Assembly (NCBI RefSeq): GCF_000374065.1
Contig: NZ_KB893245.1
Location: forward strand, 992,001 to 1,056,000
Direction: 5' to 3'
DNA length: 64,000 bases
From: Spirosoma luteum DSM 19990
GTDB lineage: Bacteria; Bacteroidota; Bacteroidia; Cytophagales; Spirosomataceae
Position 1 is the stretch's first letter. The number at the start of each line of letters is the position of its first letter. A program made the translations under genes and the position numbers. Below the pieces are notes generated by a model. It did not search any database. It saw nothing but the letters and a program-made list of their open reading frames with translations, and had not been told where the DNA came from. This document shows positions 50,891 to 60,256 of this stretch, in pieces.

Positions 50891-52480
50891 ATGGCAGGCA
50901 CAAAAGAGACACCCCGTCAGAAAATGATCGGGATGATGTATCTGGTATTGACCGCATTGTTGGCTTTGCAGGTTACTTCCGCTATTCTGGACAAATTTGT
51001 TTTGTTAAATAATAGCTTGGAACAAACTTCCGCTGAGGCAAACAAGGTGAACCAGCAGGTAATAAATAGTATCAAAGCCACCGTCGAAAAATCGGGTAAT
51101 CGGGCTACTGACCTGGAAATTGTAAAGCAGGCTGATCAGGTCCGAAAAGAAACATCGGAAGTTATCGCACAAATAGATGGGCTTAAGCAGCGTATTATTA
51201 CGGAAGCAGGCGGTGGTCTTGACGAAACAGGAACCGTCAAAAATCTAAGTGAGGAAGAAAAAGTAGCCCAGATAATGGTTGGCGGCAACCATAACGGAGA
51301 AGCTTATACGTTGAAGAAGAAACTGGATGATTATGTTGCTGGTCTGTCGAAGTATAGTCCTGCTAAGTATTCATCGCTGGCTATGAACGCTAAAGATGAC
51401 CCGATCTCCAGCCGGTCGCCGGAGCAGCGTAACAAAGATTTCGGTGAGCTTAACTTCGCTCAAACGCCGGTACCGGCTGCTTTGGCGGTATTAAGCCAGC
51501 GGCAAACCGATGTTCGCCGTATTGAAGGGGAAGTATTAAGCGTACTGGCTAGTAAAGTAGGTGCCCAGGATGTTAAGTTCGACAAGATTATTGCCAAACT
51601 GAGCATGGACTCTAAGGTGGTGGTAGCGGGTACGAAGTTTAAAGGAGAGATGTTTTTGTCAGCATCTTCATCTGGTATTCAGCCCCGCATGAGTTTGAAT
51701 GGTGGGCCAGTTCGTATAGTGGATGGTACGGGCCTGATCGAATTTACCGCGCAGGGGGGCTCATATGATAAAAACGGTTTAGCGAAGAGGACCCTGACGG
51801 GAAGTATCAGTTACGATTCGCCAGGTGGTCCCAAAACAGTTCCCCTAACGGCTGAGTACTTTGTGGCCAAGCCTTCGTATCAGATTGAAACGGGAACACT
51901 GCCACCTTTATACCTGGGATGTGCCAACAAACTCAGCATTCAAAGCCCACAGTTGGGTGCGCTGTGGAGTCCAAACATTTCGGCTGACGGTGCTTCAGTT
52001 ATTCAGTCGGGTGAAAAAGGTAAGATTACGATAGTGCCTAGTGCCGCTAATGTTTCTCTGAATATCAGTAACGGTGGCAGTTTGTTAGGAACGGAACGGT
52101 TCCGGGTTAGCAAAGTCCCTCGCCCAACTATTGAAATATTCATAGGGGGAACTCGTGCCAATGATCCCCGTGGTGTTCCGGTATCATCCGCCCGTAGTGT
52201 TAGAATACAGGCAGTTTCCGATCCAAGCTTTGCTGCTTTCTCACCCGACGATGCCAATTTCCGTACGACGGGTGCCACCATATCGCTGGTACGTGGTACA
52301 AGGCGAGTGAAGGCGGCAAACGTGGGTGCCGGGGGAGGTTCCATTAGCGACATTGCCGGTGAAGCCCAACCTGGAGACCGAATAATTGTTGAGGTGAATG
52401 GAGTACAACGCCGGAATTTCCGGGGAGAGATCAGTGATGTGCCGGTAGGCAACGCACCTGTGCAGGTTTCCTTATATTAG
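50891..52480 (+). CDS. gldM: Type IX secretion motor protein GldM
   Basis: A 529-residue protein anchored by one N-terminal helix (MIGMMYLVLTALLALQVTSAIL) that sits in the GldL pentamer. The periplasmic part has a helical section with N-terminal coiled coil (to about residue 225), then three beta domains typical of the GldM shaft (VVVAGTKFKGEMFLSASSSG, YLGCANKLSIQSP, PRPTIEIFIGGTRANDPRG). The shaft passes torque from the inner membrane to the GldK/N ring. Confidence 0.94.
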   Translation: MAGTKETPRQKMIGMMYLVLTALLALQVTSAILDKFVLLNNSLEQTSAEANKVNQQVINSIKATVEKSGNRATDLEIVKQADQVRKETSEVIAQIDGLKQRIITEAGGGLDETGTVKNLSEEEKVAQIMVGGNHNGEAYTLKKKLDDYVAGLSKYSPAKYSSLAMNAKDDPISSRSPEQRNKDFGELNFAQTPVPAALAVLSQRQTDVRRIEGEVLSVLASKVGAQDVKFDKIIAKLSMDSKVVVAGTKFKGEMFLSASSSGIQPRMSLNGGPVRIVDGTGLIEFTAQGGSYDKNGLAKRTLTGSISYDSPGGPKTVPLTAEYFVAKPSYQIETGTLPPLYLGCANKLSIQSPQLGALWSPNISADGASVIQSGEKGKITIVPSAANVSLNISNGGSLLGTERFRVSKVPRPTIEIFIGGTRANDPRGVPVSSARSVRIQAVSDPSFAAFSPDDANFRTTGATISLVRGTRRVKAANVGAGGGSISDIAGEAQPGDRIIVEVNGVQRRNFRGEISDVPVGNAPVQVSLY

Positions 52481-52538
52481 TGTACTAAAGCGGTTTTGCA
52501 GCCGTTACTATACTGAATTGAACAACAAAGAAAGAGCC

Positions 52539-53591
52539 ATGATACAATACAAAACGATAGGATATACCAGCGTGATTGCCGTAGCTGTGCTGGCTCTGGC
52601 AGGTGGGCAGGTAACGGCCCAGGAAAGGGCGAGTACCGGCATGAATGCCAACTCGACCCGGCCTATCAATGAGAATGACATTATGATGAAGAAAACCCTT
52701 TGGCGTCGAATCGACCTGAAGGAGAAGCAGAATCAGTCGATGTTCTCAAAGAATAATGAGATTTCGAAGTACCTGATGGAAGCTGTAAAAGCGGGTTTGA
52801 TCGATGCTTATACGAATGACTCGCTAACGACGAAGATAGACCCGCAGAAGTTTCATGAAAACCTGTTGATACCAAACACGGGGGGCGGTTTATCGGCCGA
52901 AGAAATAGCAGCTGGTTTTAAGGAAGATACCGGTGGCGGTGGCGATGGTTGGGACAAGCCTAAGAAGGCAGACCAAAAAGCGGCCGATGATGGCTGGGGA
53001 GCACCGAAGAAGGCAGCTGCCAAAGCAGAACCAGTTGATGATGGCTGGGGAGCACCCAAAAAGAAAACAGCTGTAGCCAAAACAACGAAAGGTAAAAAAG
53101 GTGCCAAAATAGCACAGCCGATTGTAGAGGAAAAGAAAGATACAGTAGCAGTTGCTCAGGGTCCTACTTTTTCGGGCGACGAATACTTCCCGAAAGAGTT
53201 GAACATTCTGGAGGTGAAAGAAGACTGGATTTTTGATCGGAAACGTTCGCGTTTGTATTACGATATTCAGTCTGTAACACTGCTATTGCCTGCGGACAAA
53301 AACGCGGCTGGCTTCGAAAAGCCTATTGCTTCCTTCAAGTATAAGGATTTGGACAAGCTGTTCCGTAGTGACCCTAAAAAGTTCATCTGGTACAATCCGC
53401 AGAACCAGGCTCAACACAAAAACCTGGCCGATGCCTTCGACCTACGCCTGTTTTATGGCCGGATTACAAAAGTAGCTAATCCTGGCGACACAGATTTAGT
53501 TGGTATGTACGGAGACCGGGAGGGTTTGTTGAAGTCGTACCAGACGGAGTATGAACTGATGGAGACCGAACACGGCCTTTGGGAATACTAG
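52539..53591 (+). CDS. gldN: Type IX secretion ring protein GldN, with a repeat insertion
   Basis: A 350-residue exported protein. The signal peptide ends near VTAQ. The N-terminal GldN part reads NENDIMMKKTLWRRIDLKEKQN, and the C-terminal conserved part contains VKEDWIFDRKRSRLYYDIQSVTLLLP and RLFYGRITKVANPGD. Between them, residues about 130-205 are a low-complexity Lys/Ala/Gly segment with three units of the form DGW-x-x-PKK. This is not a usual feature of the family. The start at 52539 is preferred over the TTG at 52518. Last gene of the gld operon. Confidence 0.92.
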   Translation: MIQYKTIGYTSVIAVAVLALAGGQVTAQERASTGMNANSTRPINENDIMMKKTLWRRIDLKEKQNQSMFSKNNEISKYLMEAVKAGLIDAYTNDSLTTKIDPQKFHENLLIPNTGGGLSAEEIAAGFKEDTGGGGDGWDKPKKADQKAADDGWGAPKKAAAKAEPVDDGWGAPKKKTAVAKTTKGKKGAKIAQPIVEEKKDTVAVAQGPTFSGDEYFPKELNILEVKEDWIFDRKRSRLYYDIQSVTLLLPADKNAAGFEKPIASFKYKDLDKLFRSDPKKFIWYNPQNQAQHKNLADAFDLRLFYGRITKVANPGDTDLVGMYGDREGLLKSYQTEYELMETEHGLWEY

Positions 53592-53613
53592 AGGTACCGT
53601 TAACGTAATACAT

Positions 53614-53657
53614 AAAATTGCCTGTTTTGGGATAAGTACCCGAAACAGGCAATTTTT
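53614..53657 (+). terminator. Intrinsic terminator after gldN
   Basis: The stem AAATTGCCTGTTT (one mismatch) and its complement around the loop GGGATAAGTACCC is followed by TTTTTCTTT. It ends the gld operon and faces the carbonic anhydrase gene. Confidence 0.85.
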
Positions 53658-53727
53658 CTTTGGTAAGAGTAAGAGATAATACTGCTACTTGCTTGCGGTG
53701 GCTAGTTCGGCAGTGCGTTGAAACGTG

Positions 53728-54357
53728 CTAATCCACTCGAAATAACGCTAACTCCTCTTCAAAATTAGCCATGTTGATATTCATGTCACGAACAATTCCG
53801 TGGCTCATGTCATACACCCAACCGTGAATACGCGGATATTCGCCCTCAGCTCTGGCCTGTTGCACAAATGACAGCTTCATGATGTTCAGGCATTGCTCCT
53901 GAACATTTAATTCAACCAGCCGACGGAAGCGGGCCGCGTCATCGGGCAGGGCATCCATTTCCAGACGATGAAGGCGGTGTACATCGCCGATGTTCCGAAT
54001 CCAGGAGTTAAGTGCACCCAAATCTTTACGATCCATAGCGGCCTTAATACCTCCGCACCCATAATGACCACACACGATTATATGCTTGACTTTCAGAAAT
54101 TTGACGGCGTACTGTAATACGGAGTAAGAATTGGTATCATTGTTAGGTACCAGATTCGCAATGTTCCGATGGACAAATACTTCGCCCGGTTTTACACCCA
54201 TGAAATCTTCCGGTTGTACGCGGCTGTCAGAACAGCCAATGTAGAGGAACTCCGGCTCCTGGCCATCGGCCATCCGGCTGAAATAGTCAGCATTTCCCTC
54301 TAATTGTTGAGCAACCCATTGCCGGTTGTGGTTAAATACACTCTCGTATAAAGTCAT
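53728..54357 (-). CDS. can: Beta-class carbonic anhydrase
   Basis: A 209-residue enzyme interconverting CO2 and bicarbonate. Zinc ligands are Cys42 in CSDSR (with Asp44), His98 and Cys101 in HYGCGG. GEVFVHRNIAN is the dimer and active-site segment. The start at 54357 (MTLYESVFNH) fits the family; ten further codons are open upstream. Cytoplasmic. Its own promoter is seen upstream. Confidence 0.95.
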   Translation of the reverse strand: MTLYESVFNHNRQWVAQQLEGNADYFSRMADGQEPEFLYIGCSDSRVQPEDFMGVKPGEVFVHRNIANLVPNNDTNSYSVLQYAVKFLKVKHIIVCGHYGCGGIKAAMDRKDLGALNSWIRNIGDVHRLHRLEMDALPDDAARFRRLVELNVQEQCLNIMKLSFVQQARAEGEYPRIHGWVYDMSHGIVRDMNINMANFEEELALFRVD

Positions 54358-54715
54358 ATTGTACGCAGTTATTGATTGATCGATCACTACACAAAGCGTA
54401 AAGCTATGTCAGCTAATTTAGGCAAAAGTAGAACGTAAATTGATTCATTCAACATGCATAACTATTGAATAGGTCAAGGTAGGTTACCCACAGGTTAAAT
54501 TGAAAAATGGCTCGTACAGTTTCGTCTAACAGGATAGACAACTGAATTACAGGTCGAATAAGGCCTGCTGTTGTGCGTTAGTTACCGCCAAATCGACCCT
54601 ATAGTTACGCCCTACCGAATACAGATGAACTGCACCGGGGAAGTTCCGGCTGGGTTGCCCTGAGTATTCATGAGGTTCCCAGGCTGATTAGGAAAATGAC
54701 CTGGTATTTTTGTAG
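54358..54715. other. Intergenic region between can and the LytTR regulator gene
   Basis: 358 bases without a gene. It holds the can promoter at 54423-54452. The part near the LytTR stop has a weak CCAGG/CCTGG stem without a U-run. I see nothing else that I can support. Confidence 0.5.
54423..54452 (-). promoter_or_regulatory. Bacteroidota-type promoter of can
   Basis: On the minus strand TTG (54452-54450), 19 bases of spacer and TACTTTTG (54430-54423) match the consensus. The start codon is 65 bases further on. Confidence 0.6.
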
Positions 54716-55477
54716 CTACAGCCAGCGGCTGATGAACTGGCTAAAAACGTCTTTGTACTGATCACTGACCGGAATCATAACCGATCCAATCTGTACGGAG
54801 TTGCGCGTGACGGCATTGATCCGATCCAGTGACACAATAAATGACCGATGTACGCGCATAAACTGTTTGGGTGGCAGTTTGTCTTCGAGTGCCTTTAGGC
54901 TCGTCAGAGAGAGGAGTGGTTTTTCCGGTTCCATTTGTCGGTACACCTTTACGTAATCTTTCAATCCCTCTACGTATAGGATGTCTTTGTACGCGATGCG
55001 CACCAACTGGTATTCGACTTTCAGGAACAGGTAATCCTCTGCCGCTTCGCCGGGAGTAGCTATCGGCAGGGCTACTGGCGAAGGTTCTGTTCGATAAATC
55101 AGGTCAAAATAAGTCCGGGCTTTGCTGGCTGCCCGCAAAAACTCTTCGTAGTTGAACGGTTTGAGCAAATAATCCAGCGCATCGACCCGGAAGCCATCGA
55201 GGGCAAACTGGTCGAAGGCGGTGGTAAAGATGATTCGGGTAGTATGCGCCCCCCGGTGGCTGCGTTCCAGCACGCGGGCTAGTTCCAGCCCGGTCAGGTC
55301 AGGCATTTGGATGTCCAGGAAAATAACGTCTACCGGCCCGGCCATTAATCCCTGTAATGCTTCCACGGCACTGCTATACTGCCCTTTTAATTCCAGAAAG
55401 GGCGTTTTTTCGATAAACGCACAAACCAGTCCCAGGGCCAAGGGCTCATCATCAACCGCAATACAGGAAAGTTTCAT
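54716..55477 (-). CDS. LytTR family response regulator
   Basis: A 253-residue regulator: receiver domain at 1-125 with the phosphorylated Asp55 in VIFLDIQMPD, and a LytTR DNA-binding domain at about 150-250 (FLKVEYQLVRIAYKDILYVEGLKDYVKVY, FMRVHRSFIVSLDRINAV). It starts four bases inside the end of the histidine kinase gene (ATGA overlap), so the pair is translated together. The divergent TonB-dependent receptor gene is a likely but unproved target. Confidence 0.93.
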   Translation of the reverse strand: MKLSCIAVDDEPLALGLVCAFIEKTPFLELKGQYSSAVEALQGLMAGPVDVIFLDIQMPDLTGLELARVLERSHRGAHTTRIIFTTAFDQFALDGFRVDALDYLLKPFNYEEFLRAASKARTYFDLIYRTEPSPVALPIATPGEAAEDYLFLKVEYQLVRIAYKDILYVEGLKDYVKVYRQMEPEKPLLSLTSLKALEDKLPPKQFMRVHRSFIVSLDRINAVTRNSVQIGSVMIPVSDQYKDVFSQFISRWL

Positions 55478-56541
55478 GATAGGTCGAGGGCCAGGTGAAC
55501 ATGGTATTCGCCAGAGGAGGTGTATTCGTTGATTTGCAGGGTATATCGCTCAGGATACAGTAAATCCAGTCGTCGGCGAGTGTTAGTCAGGCCGATACCA
55601 TTGCCCACTTCGAGGGAGGGCGCTTTTTCGATAAAGACCGTATTTTCAACAGCCAGAATCAAATTATTTTGCTGTTGCTGAACACCAATATGAATTCGGC
55701 TTGGCTGCGTGGCACTAACACCGTGCTTAAAGGCATTTTCAACAAAAGGCAGCAGAATCATGGGTGCCACGGGCTGGTCGTGCAGAGGACTTGGCGTACT
55801 AAACGTAACCGCCACTTTATCGGTTAGTCGCAGTTGCATGAGCTGGATATAATCGCCGACAAATGCTAATTCCTTACTCAGCATGGTGGTGCCCGTCTGG
55901 GTATCGTAGAGGATATAGCGCATCATACGCGAGAGCCGGTGTATGGCTTCGCGGGCCGTTTCGGTGTCAATAAGCGTCAGAGCGTAGATGTTATTGAGCG
56001 TATTGAAAAAGAAATGGGGGTTAATCTGGGCCTTCAAAAAGGATAATTCGGATGCAGTTTTGGCCTGTTCCAACGCCAGCCGAAGCGTCGTTTCGGTCTG
56101 CCACTTTTGCAACATAGCCAGGCTGGTGCTGATACCCAAAACCAGCAGAATGGTGAACAGGGCCGGCTGAATCCATCCGTATAATTTGGGTTGTCCTTTA
56201 CCATCCGGGTGAAAAGCCCGGTGCATAAGAATCGGCAGGTTGAACCACGTTTCGACCGCAAATAAAACCAGGACAATAAACACCACAACACCCAGCAGAG
56301 CGGCCGCATACCGACCCGTTTGATTCTTTAACAATAGGTGTGGCACCAGTACCTGTGAATTCAGGTAAAAAGTCCCGACCATCAGGCAAAGAAAAATACC
56401 CTGCCTCACCCAGAATAAATCGGGCAACCGGAGTTCAGACCTGAACGACTGAGAAAAGAAAAGCAGATAGCTCAGAAGTCCCCAGCCTAGTACATGGCTC
56501 AGCAGTGAAACGTAACGACGGGAGAAAGGGATAGCGGCCAT
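55474..56541 (-). CDS. LytS-type sensor histidine kinase
   Basis: A 355-residue membrane kinase. Four membrane helices lie within residues 12-145 and form the sensor. The His-kinase domain (PF06580 type) has His176 in AQINPHFFFNTLNNIYAL, and the ATPase part has LLPFVENAFKHGVS and GNGIGLTNTRRRLDLLY. There is no separate periplasmic sensor domain, so the signal is probably sensed in or at the membrane. Partner of the overlapping LytTR regulator. Confidence 0.93.
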   Translation of the reverse strand: MAAIPFSRRYVSLLSHVLGWGLLSYLLFFSQSFRSELRLPDLFWVRQGIFLCLMVGTFYLNSQVLVPHLLLKNQTGRYAAALLGVVVFIVLVLFAVETWFNLPILMHRAFHPDGKGQPKLYGWIQPALFTILLVLGISTSLAMLQKWQTETTLRLALEQAKTASELSFLKAQINPHFFFNTLNNIYALTLIDTETAREAIHRLSRMMRYILYDTQTGTTMLSKELAFVGDYIQLMQLRLTDKVAVTFSTPSPLHDQPVAPMILLPFVENAFKHGVSATQPSRIHIGVQQQQNNLILAVENTVFIEKAPSLEVGNGIGLTNTRRRLDLLYPERYTLQINEYTSSGEYHVHLALDLS

Positions 56542-56630
56542 CAGTGTCTGGAAAGCTACAAGTTTAGACTAAAAAGTAATGCCCGCTGCGATAAATCGGT
56601 TTACGGCCCGAATTCACCGACGGGAGGGGA

Positions 56631-56696
56631 GTTTCAACCGACGAACGCCCGTTGTCTGACAGGTACCTGACCAGGATGGCTTCTGTCGGTTGAAAC
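56631..56696. promoter_or_regulatory. Nested inverted repeats in a divergent control region
   Basis: The outer arms GTTTCAACCGAC (56631-56642) and its exact complement (56685-56696) enclose 42 bases whose centre is the perfect palindrome CAGGTACCTG (56660-56669). It lies between the LytS gene and the TonB-dependent receptor gene, about 95 bases before the latter's start. Confidence 0.6.
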
Positions 56697-56790
56697 GGGG
56701 AATTGGCCGATGTTCTCCGCTTCTCTGTCTATTGCGTTTTTTGGACTTAGGAACATGTTGTTGCTTTGCCTCATTAATCTCCCGATACGA

Positions 56791-59421
56791 ATGAAAAAGC
56801 ACTTCTTCTTTCTGTTACTCACCCTGGGTCTTTTTGCCCAAACCCCGGCACTGTTTGCTCAGTTTGGTCCTCCGGGCGGTGGGCCCGGTGGCCCTCCGGG
56901 TGGTGGTTTCGGTCGGGATCAGCGTAAGAAAGAATTTACGGGTGTAACGGAAGATATCCCAAAAGGTAACGGCAAAATAGCCGGTATCCTGATTGATTCT
57001 ATTTCGGGCAAACCCGTTGAATTTGCAACGGTTGCCCTGATGAATGTAAAAACCAACAAACCCATTGATGGGACCACGTCCGATGCTAAAGGGCAGTTCT
57101 CGATGAATAAACTGGCCCCCGGCGACTACCGGCTTCAGTATTCCTTTATCGGCTATAAAAACGTTGACTCCCAACCCTTCACCATTGTCAAAGGGACCGA
57201 CCTGAATATGGGAGCGGTAAAACTCCCGGCCGACATTCGCACGCTGGGCGAAGTAGTGGTAACGGGACAAGCCGCCCTGATTGAAGAAAAAGTGGACCGG
57301 CTGGTGTTCAACGCCGATAAAGACATGACCTCGAAGGGGGGCGACGCGTCGGATGTGCTGAAACGCGTGCCTATGCTGTCCGTTGACCTGGATGGTAATG
57401 TCAGCCTGCGGGGTAGTCAGAACATCCGGGTGCTGATTAACAACAAACCCTCTACCATCGTAGCGTCCAGTGTGGCCGATGCCCTGAAGCAAATTCCTGC
57501 CGATATGATTAAGACGGTGGAAGTGATTACCAGCCCATCCGCCAAATACGATGCAGAAGGCGCAGCGGGTATCATCAACATCGTTACCAAAAAAATTACT
57601 CTGCACGGCCTGACGCTGAATGTGGATGCGGGTGTGGGTTTGCGGGCTTCTAACCTGGGCCTGAACGGGTCTTTCCGCCAGGGTAAACTGGGCATCAGCT
57701 TGGGCGGTTTTGGACGGGCTATGTATAACCGGGCTTCCTCAACCCTGGACCAGACAACCCTGGTTGGCGCGCAACTCCTGCGTACCAGCCAGCAGGCTAC
57801 GGCTTTCGATAAACCCGTATTTGGTCAATATACGATGGGGTTTGATTATGATTTGGCCAAAAACCAGTCGTTAACGGCTAACGTTCGGTACGGTACCCGC
57901 AATTTCATTCAGCAACAGCAGCAGCTAACCAGTACATACACCCAAACTTCGCGGAGTATCGACTCGTTACTGAGCATGACTAATCGCGATGTAAACCGAA
58001 GAGACCTTTCCAACTCGGTCGATATGAATCTGGATTACATTCACACCTTCAAGCCGCAGCAGGAGTGGTCCATTTCAACGCAGTACAGCCGTACGGGGTT
58101 GACAAATAATTTTTACGCCGACCTGCTCAACAACATGGGAACGCTGACGGGTCGCCAGCGAAACCTGAACAACAATACCAACCAGGAAATGACCATCCAG
58201 ACGGACTACCAGACGCCCATCCGGAAAAACCAGTTACTGGAGTTCGGGGGAAAAGCCATCATGCGGCAGGTGGACAGTCATTACCAGTATCAGGTGGGGA
58301 GTAGCACAGGGGAGTTACGCTTCGACCCAACCAATCCGGCAGGCTCGCTGCTGTACAGCCAGAACATTGGAGCCGGTTACATGTCATACACCTACGTAAC
58401 GCCCAGCAAGTACACCTTCAAGGTAGGGACACGCTACGAGCATACAGGAATAACGGCGACTCAATCGACGGAGCAAAGAGGAAATATTCCCCTCGTCATT
58501 CCTGCTTACGGCAATCTGGTGCCCAGCATCAACGTATCGAAAAGTCTGAAAGGTGGTACGACCCTCAAAGCCGCCTACAACCGCCGGATTCAGCGTCCGG
58601 GTCTGCAGCAGTTGAATCCGAATCCGAACTCCGCTAACCCGCAGATGGTGATGGTCGGAAATCCCACCCTGAAACCCGAACTGACGGATAACGCTGAACT
58701 GAGTTTGAGTTCGACTATCAAAAAAACGTACATCAATGCCGCTCTGTTTGGCCGACTGACTAACAACGCCATTACGCAAATCCGGCTTCCGTCCGACACC
58801 CTGGCTGGGGGAATTATCACAACCTACCAGAACATTGGGGTACAACGGACCGTGGGAGCCAACATTTTCTTCAACACCAACCTGACCCCGAAGTGGAGTC
58901 TCAACGGTGGCCTTGACGGGTACTACGTGTACATGCAGGGACTGACACCGGGAGCAGACGGTAAATCCATGATGATAAGCAATACGGGTGTCAGCATTGG
59001 GGGCCGACTGATGAGTCAGCTACAACTCGACAAAGGCTGGAGTGCACAGGTATTCAGCTTTTTCCGGGGCCCCAGCCCCCAGTTGCAGGGCACCCAGGGT
59101 AGTTTTTATATGTACTCGCTGGGCGTTCGGAAAGACCTGGCCAGTAAGCGGGGCAGCATTGGGCTGGCGGCCGAAAACTTTGCCGGAAACGGGATAACTA
59201 TGCGCACTACCCTGAACTCGCCCCTGATTTCGCAGGTGAATGTCACCCACTTATACAATGCCAACCTGAAAGTGACGTTTACGTATCGAATTGGCAAGAT
59301 GAGTTTTGAAGAACCCCGTCGTAAGGCTCGTTCGGTGAGCAACGACGACGTAAAAGGGGGAGATGGTGGCGATGGAGGTGGTCAGCCACAGGCCGCGCCA
59401 GCCGCCAATCGGCCAAGATAA
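56791..59421 (+). CDS. TonB-dependent outer-membrane receptor-like protein (OMP beta-barrel 3 type)
   Basis: An 876-residue protein. The start at 56791 gives a signal peptide (to about LFAQ); the upstream frame is spurious. Then come a Gly/Pro-rich stretch (FGPPGGGPGGPPGGGFG), a carboxypeptidase-regulatory-like domain (GILIDSISGKPVEFATVALMN), a plug-like domain (ALIEEKVDRLVFNADKDMTSKGG, ASDVLKRVPMLSVDLDGNVSLRG) and a long barrel. It ends with a Gly/Gln/Pro tail rather than an aromatic residue. It is not SusC-like and has no SusD partner. The divergent LytS/LytTR pair may control it. Confidence 0.87.
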   Translation: MKKHFFFLLLTLGLFAQTPALFAQFGPPGGGPGGPPGGGFGRDQRKKEFTGVTEDIPKGNGKIAGILIDSISGKPVEFATVALMNVKTNKPIDGTTSDAKGQFSMNKLAPGDYRLQYSFIGYKNVDSQPFTIVKGTDLNMGAVKLPADIRTLGEVVVTGQAALIEEKVDRLVFNADKDMTSKGGDASDVLKRVPMLSVDLDGNVSLRGSQNIRVLINNKPSTIVASSVADALKQIPADMIKTVEVITSPSAKYDAEGAAGIINIVTKKITLHGLTLNVDAGVGLRASNLGLNGSFRQGKLGISLGGFGRAMYNRASSTLDQTTLVGAQLLRTSQQATAFDKPVFGQYTMGFDYDLAKNQSLTANVRYGTRNFIQQQQQLTSTYTQTSRSIDSLLSMTNRDVNRRDLSNSVDMNLDYIHTFKPQQEWSISTQYSRTGLTNNFYADLLNNMGTLTGRQRNLNNNTNQEMTIQTDYQTPIRKNQLLEFGGKAIMRQVDSHYQYQVGSSTGELRFDPTNPAGSLLYSQNIGAGYMSYTYVTPSKYTFKVGTRYEHTGITATQSTEQRGNIPLVIPAYGNLVPSINVSKSLKGGTTLKAAYNRRIQRPGLQQLNPNPNSANPQMVMVGNPTLKPELTDNAELSLSSTIKKTYINAALFGRLTNNAITQIRLPSDTLAGGIITTYQNIGVQRTVGANIFFNTNLTPKWSLNGGLDGYYVYMQGLTPGADGKSMMISNTGVSIGGRLMSQLQLDKGWSAQVFSFFRGPSPQLQGTQGSFYMYSLGVRKDLASKRGSIGLAAENFAGNGITMRTTLNSPLISQVNVTHLYNANLKVTFTYRIGKMSFEEPRRKARSVSNDDVKGGDGGDGGGQPQAAPAANRPR

Positions 59422-59481
59422 TTAGTGTATTCTGTTCGTTTTATTGTCGTTTAACCATTTTTTACTAATCAAATTTTACAC

Positions 59482-60078
59482 ATGAAATCATTCGTATTCA
59501 CCGTTGCTGCGTTCCTTACTTTTTCGGTTGCCAACGCACAAACCTGGGCAGTAGACAAAGCCCACTCCAAAGTAGGTTTTGCAGTTACCCACCTGATGCT
59601 GTCGGAAGTAGACGGTAATTTCAAAACGTTCGATGCCAAAATCATATCTGCTAAGCCTGACCTGTCCGATGCGATGATCGAGCTGACCGCCGACATAAAC
59701 AGCATTGACACCGATAACGATCGGCGTGACGGGCACCTGAAAACCCCCGATTGGTTCGATGCGGCTAAATACCCGACGCTGACATTCAAAAGCACCTCCT
59801 TCAAGAAAGTGGATGGCAAGAAATACAGCCTTACCGGCGACCTCACCATGCACGGCGTTACGAAGCCCGTAACCCTTGATGCTGTTCTGACGGGACCCGT
59901 AACGATGGAGAATCCTCGCGGTAAGCAGGAGAAAGCGGGCCTGAAAATCAGCGGTACAATCAAGCGTTCCGATTTTGGCGTGGGATCTTCGTCTACGGCT
60001 GTAGTGAGTGAAGAGGTAGAAATCAAAGCTGCCGGTGAATTTGTGAAGCAGGATACGGCGGTAGCCGACAAGAAGTAA
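59482..60078 (+). CDS. YceI family periplasmic protein
   Basis: A 198-residue protein with a signal peptide ending at ANAQ and one YceI lipocalin-like barrel: TWAVDKAHSKVGFAVTHLMLSEVDGNF, DRRDGHLKTPDWFDAAKYPTLTF, LTGDLTMHGVTKPVTL. The family binds isoprenoid-type lipids such as quinone precursors. It lies 60 bases after the receptor gene and may share its transcript. A terminator follows. Confidence 0.92.
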   Translation: MKSFVFTVAAFLTFSVANAQTWAVDKAHSKVGFAVTHLMLSEVDGNFKTFDAKIISAKPDLSDAMIELTADINSIDTDNDRRDGHLKTPDWFDAAKYPTLTFKSTSFKKVDGKKYSLTGDLTMHGVTKPVTLDAVLTGPVTMENPRGKQEKAGLKISGTIKRSDFGVGSSSTAVVSEEVEIKAAGEFVKQDTAVADKK

Positions 60079-60150
60079 CAACCCCGAATGCGTATACCGA
60101 CAAATACGTTTGTGCTGGTATACCCCTCTTTTTCTATCCCCATCCTTAGT

Positions 60151-60178
60151 AAAAGACAGGTATAATAGCCTGTCTTTT
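60151..60178 (+). terminator. Intrinsic terminator after yceI
   Basis: A 10-bp perfect stem, AAAAGACAGG with CCTGTCTTTT, has an 8-base loop. The A-run before and the T-run after allow use in both directions. Confidence 0.75.
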
Positions 60179-60256
60179 ATGCTTTTGGGACCGTAGTAAA
60201 CCTGTTTCGGAATAGCAGGAGTCGACTAAACCAATTAACGCTATTAACGTAAGCCA

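Noticed and set aside
56815-57606. Minus-strand open frame of 263 codons opposite the receptor gene
   Set aside because: It lies wholly within the receptor gene, is His/Gly/Phe-rich in the manner of a reverse-strand shadow, and has no start context.
59488-60081. Two minus-strand open frames opposite yceI
   Set aside because: The plus-strand frame is a complete YceI protein with signal peptide; the opposite frames have no family character.
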